Assembly: GCA_029555205.1 (NCBI GenBank)
Contig: JAKPTB010000080.1
Coordinates: forward strand, 1 to 64,000
Length of the DNA: 64,000 nt
From: Bacillota bacterium
GTDB taxonomy: Bacteria; Bacillota; Desulfotomaculia; Desulfotomaculales; Pelotomaculaceae
Direction: 5' to 3'
Both the position numbers and the translations under genes were made by a program. Shown here piece by piece: positions 59,972 through 64,000 of the stretch (position 1 is its first letter; every line of letters begins with the position of its first letter). The notes below the pieces were generated by a model. That model had not been told where the DNA came from and made no database searches. It saw only the letters and a program-made list of their open reading frames with translations.

Positions 59972-61231
59972 CTACAGATTTCCCAGCAATCTGGCAAAAC
60001 TTCCGTTGTCTTTCCAGGGGCCTATAGCTGCCAGAGAAAAATTTTCGGGTTTCAGCATTTCTCCCGCCAGTTCCTGGATTTCTGCCGCAGTTACTTTATT
60101 TATCCTGGCTACAATTTCTTCCGGTGGAATCACTTGACCCAGGTATAACTCTGATTTTCCCAACCTGCTCATTCTTGTGCTCACGTTTTCCAGACTGAGC
60201 AGCAGGTTTCCCCTTAATTGATCCTTGGCTCTCTGCAGTTCCTCATTTTTCACACTATTCCTTTGCAGATCCCGAATTTGAGCGATGATTAGTTCCAGCG
60301 CCTGCTCCATATTCTCTTTGCTCAGGCCGGCGTAGATACAAAAAAGTCCTGTATCATGGTAGGATGTATGATAGGAATAAACAGAGTAAACCAACCCCCG
60401 TTGTTCCCTGATCTCCTGAAAGAGCCGCGAACTGATGCCTCCACCCAGGATGGTGTTTATGAGCTGGAAGGTATATATTCTGTCGTGAGCCAGTTTTAAG
60501 CCGGGCGTGCCCACACAGAGGTGAACCTGCTCAGTATCTTTATAACGGCACGTAATTTTGCGACTGGGTAAAGGGGTGGTCATCAGCCTGGGAGTGGTCC
60601 TGCCCCTTTTAGTTTCGAAGATACTGCGCAGCTTTTCCACAACCTGCTCATGACTAATGTTTCCAGCCACGGCGACAATGATTTTGTCCGGAGTATAATG
60701 GGTCCTGTAAAAATCAATGAGATCAGCTCTGTTTAAACCAGCAATTACTTCACTAGTTCCAATGATGGGCCTGCCCAGTTCATGCCCCTCCCAGATCGTT
60801 GCCGCAAACAGATCATGGACCAGTTCATCGGGAGCGTCTTCATACATTTTAATTTCCTCAATGATCACATTTCGCTCCCGATCGAGATCAGATAGATCAA
60901 ATTTGGAAGCAAAGAGCATATCACTGAGAAGATCAACAGCCAGCTCGAAATGCTCGTCCAGGACCCTGGCGTAGTAACAGGTATATTCTTTGGTTGTGAA
61001 GGCATTTAACTGACCACCTACGGCGTCAAGGGCTTCGGCAATGTCCTTGGCTGTCCGCCTGGCTGTGCCCTTGAACATCATGTGTTCGATAAAATGCGAT
61101 ACGCCGCTTATTTCCGGAGGCTCGTAGCGTGAGCCGACATCTACAAAAAAGCCCACAGCTACAGAACGGACATGGGGAACAGCTTCTGTCAGGATTTGTA
61201 CTTCGTTTTCCAGGGTGACCTTTTGAAACAT
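59972..61231 (-). CDS. M16-family zinc peptidase (MlpA/YmxG-like)
   Basis: GVSHFIEHMMFKGTARRTAKDIAEALDAVGGQLNAFTTKEYTCYYAR (HxxEH). Confidence 0.96.
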   Translation of the reverse strand: MFQKVTLENEVQILTEAVPHVRSVAVGFFVDVGSRYEPPEISGVSHFIEHMMFKGTARRTAKDIAEALDAVGGQLNAFTTKEYTCYYARVLDEHFELAVDLLSDMLFASKFDLSDLDRERNVIIEEIKMYEDAPDELVHDLFAATIWEGHELGRPIIGTSEVIAGLNRADLIDFYRTHYTPDKIIVAVAGNISHEQVVEKLRSIFETKRGRTTPRLMTTPLPSRKITCRYKDTEQVHLCVGTPGLKLAHDRIYTFQLINTILGGGISSRLFQEIREQRGLVYSVYSYHTSYHDTGLFCIYAGLSKENMEQALELIIAQIRDLQRNSVKNEELQRAKDQLRGNLLLSLENVSTRMSRLGKSELYLGQVIPPEEIVARINKVTAAEIQELAGEMLKPENFSLAAIGPWKDNGSFARLLGNL

Positions 61232-61387
61232 TAAGCTACCTCCTCTATATACAATCCTCCAAAATATTCGTTAAGTACAGGATAATTCCTTTTTAGCGGG
61301 AAAAAATACTTATCTATCACTATTTTTACAGGATGAGCGGGATTTACCCGTTTCGTGGGTAGAAATGATACAATTAGCGAATAAAGG

Positions 61388-62116
61388 TTAATTATGATTA
61401 CCAGCACCTGTTTGCAGGCCTTGTAGAAGTGTGGAAACGCTTACCATTTCATAACCCATATTTTTTAATTCCAGGATTATCTGCGGTAAGGCCTTGACGG
61501 TTGGAGCCGTGGGGTGCATCAGGATAATAGCCCCGTTATGTATTTTTTCGGTTACCCGGCGGGTAATTATGGAAGGATCGGGGCGTTGCCAGTCGATGGT
61601 ATCAATGCTCCACAGGATGGTCCGGTAACCTGCTTCCTTTGCCGCTTTTAAAACAACATCCCCCCTCTCGCCATAGGGCGGGGCGAAAAGCGATGGTTTA
61701 AAACCAGTCAGACGGAACAGGACTTCATCTGTTTTTTTTATTTCATCTATATTAGCAGACAAAGATAATTTGTCCGGGTGCGGGTGTGAATAGCCGTGGT
61801 TGCCGATTTCATGCCCGGCCTGGGCAATCCGCCCGGTTAAAACCGGAAAATCTTCGGCCCACTGTCCTCCGATAAAGAAAGTGGCTGTAACCTCATTTCT
61901 CTTTAGAGTATCAAGAATTTGAGGGATGTATTCCTCTCCCCAGACTACATTGAAGGTCAGGGCTATCTTTTTTTCCAGTTCATTGCCCTGGTAAACGGGG
62001 GCCATGGCAGCTATTACCGGTTCAGGCAGCGGCCTGTTCAAATTAAACTCTGTCGCAATTAACGCTGCCAGGATTATTACCAGACCCAGGACCCTACCTT
62101 TCCGGAAAGTGCGCAT
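61388..62116 (-). CDS. Polysaccharide deacetylase (YlxY-like)
   Basis: KKIALTFNVVWGEEYIPQILDTLKRNEVTATFFIGGQWAEDFPVLTGRIAQAGHEIGNHGYSHPHPDKLS. Confidence 0.94.
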   Translation of the reverse strand: MRTFRKGRVLGLVIILAALIATEFNLNRPLPEPVIAAMAPVYQGNELEKKIALTFNVVWGEEYIPQILDTLKRNEVTATFFIGGQWAEDFPVLTGRIAQAGHEIGNHGYSHPHPDKLSLSANIDEIKKTDEVLFRLTGFKPSLFAPPYGERGDVVLKAAKEAGYRTILWSIDTIDWQRPDPSIITRRVTEKIHNGAIILMHPTAPTVKALPQIILELKNMGYEMVSVSTLLQGLQTGAGNHN

Positions 62117-62342
62117 GGATAAAGAAAAACCCCCTTCACTGCATCCTCAGTAAAACCTATGTCGCGCCGGCCGGATTTATATTAAAAATTCTCAGAGCCT
62201 AACGCATCAAAAAGGCAGCGTTATCCTCGCTGCTGTTAATCTAATAAAAAACGGCGTAAAACTCTATTTTGAGGGTAGTGGATCACTTCCCTTGAGTAAT
62301 TAAAACAGGCATTTGAACGCGTATGCTGGAGAGGGTAAATAA

Positions 62343-62373
62343 AAAAACCTCTACTACGAGGTTTTTTGTGTAT
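62343..62373 (-). terminator. Intrinsic terminator downstream of pnp
   Basis: AAAAAACCTCtactacGAGGTTTTTT, bidirectional. Confidence 0.85.
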
Positions 62374-62415
62374 TGTTTCTGATCCTGAGTGGAAAAACAG
62401 GATTATGACTTGTGT

Positions 62416-64000
62416 TTAATGAGTTGAATTCCTGCGCCTGTGCGGCCTTCCAGGCCTGTCTTCTTTGTGAGTTGCGCCCTCCGGAGGTGCTGAAGCTTCT
62501 TTTTTGGAGAGCTTTAAGCGGCCCTGGTTATCGTACCCAAGCACTTTTACCAGGATATAATCTCCTTCCTTAACTACATCTTCAACTTTATTGACCCTGT
62601 GGTGGGCTAACTGGGATATGTGGACGAGGCCTTCTTTTCCGGACAGTCCCATTACACCGGGGATGATTTCCACAAAACATCCGAAATCCGTTATTTTAAC
62701 AACCTTGCCGTTGTACAGTTCGCCGGCCTGGACTTCTTTAGTAAGAGTTTCGATAATCTCAAGGGCCCTTTTCCCCTTTTCCTGGTCCACTGCTGCGATA
62801 AAGACCCTGCCGTCATCCTCGATGTCGATGTCTGCGCCTGTTTCCTCAACGATTTTTTTGATAATCTTACCGCCGGGTCCAATGACATCCCTGATCTTAT
62901 CCGGATCAATGGTGGTGTGAATAATCCGGGGGGCGTGGGGGGATAATTCCGGCCTGGGTGAGGGAATAACGTCCAGCATTTTCTTCATGATCAGCATGCG
63001 GCCCTCATGAGCCTGAGCCAAAGCCTGCTCAAACACTTCCAGAGCAATGCCCGGGATTTTTATATCCATCTGAAGAGCAGTAATTCCTTTTTTGGTGCCG
63101 GCCACTTTGAAGTCCATATCTCCCAGGTGGTCTTCATAACCCTGGATATCTGTAAGGACCTTGTATTGTTCATTTTCTTTAATGAGTCCCATCGCTACAC
63201 CGGCCACCGGCGCACTGATGGGAACACCGGCATCCATCAAGGCCAGGCAACTGCCGCAAACGCTCCCCATTGATGTGGAACCGTTGGATTCCAGGGCTTC
63301 AGATACGATTCTGATGGTGTAAGGGAAGGCTTCTTCACCGGGAATAACAGCTGATAATGCCCGCTCTGCAAGGGCCCCATGGCCGATCTCCCTGCGTCCG
63401 GGGGAGCGGATGGGCCTTGTCTCGCCAACACTGAAAGGAGGAAAGTTATAATGGTGCATGAATCTCTTTGATTCCTCTACGCCCAAGCCGTCCAGGATCT
63501 GTTCCTCGGATATGGTGCCCAGGGTTACTGCTGAGAGTATTTGCGTCTGGCCGCGGGTGAAAAGACCGCTGCCGTGGGGACGGGGAAGTACTCCCACTTC
63601 CACTGTGATGGGCCGGACCTCATTCAAGGAGCGGCCGTCGATGCGCAGACCTTCTTGTACAATCATCTGCCGCACAAGATTCTTTTCGATGGCGTTTAAC
63701 TGTTGTCTGATAGCGCTTTCTTCTTCCGGATACTGTTCCAGGAACTGCTCAACAATCTCGTCCTTGAGACTATCCAGATAGTTATCCCTGTCATGTTTGG
63801 AAAGTCTCTCAAGGGTGCAGCGCCGCAGTGCCGCATCTATTTTCCCGGTGGCAACGGCTGTTATGGCCTCAAGCATGGCCGGATCAGGAAGGGGTACCTC
63901 GAAAAGCATTTTCTCCCTGGCCAATCCCAGGCGAAGGGCTTCTTCACGGTATTCTTCGATAAACTCCACAATTTCCTTAACTACAACATGGCCGTAGGCA
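62416..64000 (-). CDS. pnp: Polyribonucleotide nucleotidyltransferase, C-terminal part (5' end beyond window)
   Basis: [45 protein letters not shown]...KH and S1 domains; frame stays open to 64000. Confidence 0.98.
   Translation of the reverse strand, partial: AYGHVVVKEIVEFIEEYREEALRLGLAREKMLFEVPLPDPAMLEAITAVATGKIDAALRRCTLERLSKHDRDNYLDSLKDEIVEQFLEQYPEEESAIRQQLNAIEKNLVRQMIVQEGLRIDGRSLNEVRPITVEVGVLPRPHGSGLFTRGQTQILSAVTLGTISEEQILDGLGVEESKRFMHHYNFPPFSVGETRPIRSPGRREIGHGALAERALSAVIPGEEAFPYTIRIVSEALESNGSTSMGSVCGSCLALMDAGVPISAPVAGVAMGLIKENEQYKVLTDIQGYEDHLGDMDFKVAGTKKGITALQMDIKIPGIALEVFEQALAQAHEGRMLIMKKMLDVIPSPRPELSPHAPRIIHTTIDPDKIRDVIGPGGKIIKKIVEETGADIDIEDDGRVFIAAVDQEKGKRALEIIETLTKEVQAGELYNGKVVKITDFGCFVEIIPGVMGLSGKEGLVHISQLAHHRVNKVEDVVKEGDYILVKVLGYDNQGRLKLSKKEASAPPEGATHKEDRPGRPHRRRNSTH

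Noticed and set aside
62200-62345. Hairpin GGCAGCG...CGCTGCT between pnp and ylxY as a possible small RNA
   Set aside because: No promoter or terminator pair clearly belonging to it; a strong terminator for pnp at 62343-62373 already explains the region.

Overview
The window is chromosomal DNA from an endospore-forming, anaerobic-type Firmicute; I infer a Desulfotomaculum/Pelotomaculum-like Peptococcaceae from gene content only. About 85-90% is protein-coding. The right half (about 25-64 kb, nearly all on the minus strand) matches the conserved cluster known from Bacillus subtilis: pnp, ylxY, mlpA, dut, ymxH, dapB, spoVFA/spoVFB (dipicolinate synthase), asd, lysC/dapG, dapA, rnj, tepA, ylzJ, spoIIIE/ftsK, rodZ, rimO, pgsA, cinA C-terminal domain, recA, recX, rny, ymdB, spoVS. 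The left half holds a cobalamin nucleotide-loop operon (cobU-cobQ-cbiB-cobS-cobD-cobC) behind a clear cobalamin riboswitch, a pair of dehydratase-activase-related genes followed by cobA, plus guaB, nagA, acuA, hsp20, minC and NUDIX genes. I found no rRNA, tRNA, CRISPR array or intact mobile element. Best candidates for undescribed biology: (1) a ~200-nt RNA gene between recX and rny with a near-consensus sigma-A promoter, a long rod-like fold with internal bubbles and its own terminator (6S-like or an rny attenuator); (2) a 32-codon ORF (MNNQILQEEIKENEQDNENTPYELYLVPLFLY) with its own Shine-Dalgarno, terminator and a mother-cell sporulation-like promoter, just upstream of fakA-like/degV genes; (3) a 52-nt intergenic element in two copies about 49 kb apart with compensatory changes in its hairpin. 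No tool was run; all family calls are from reading the translations.
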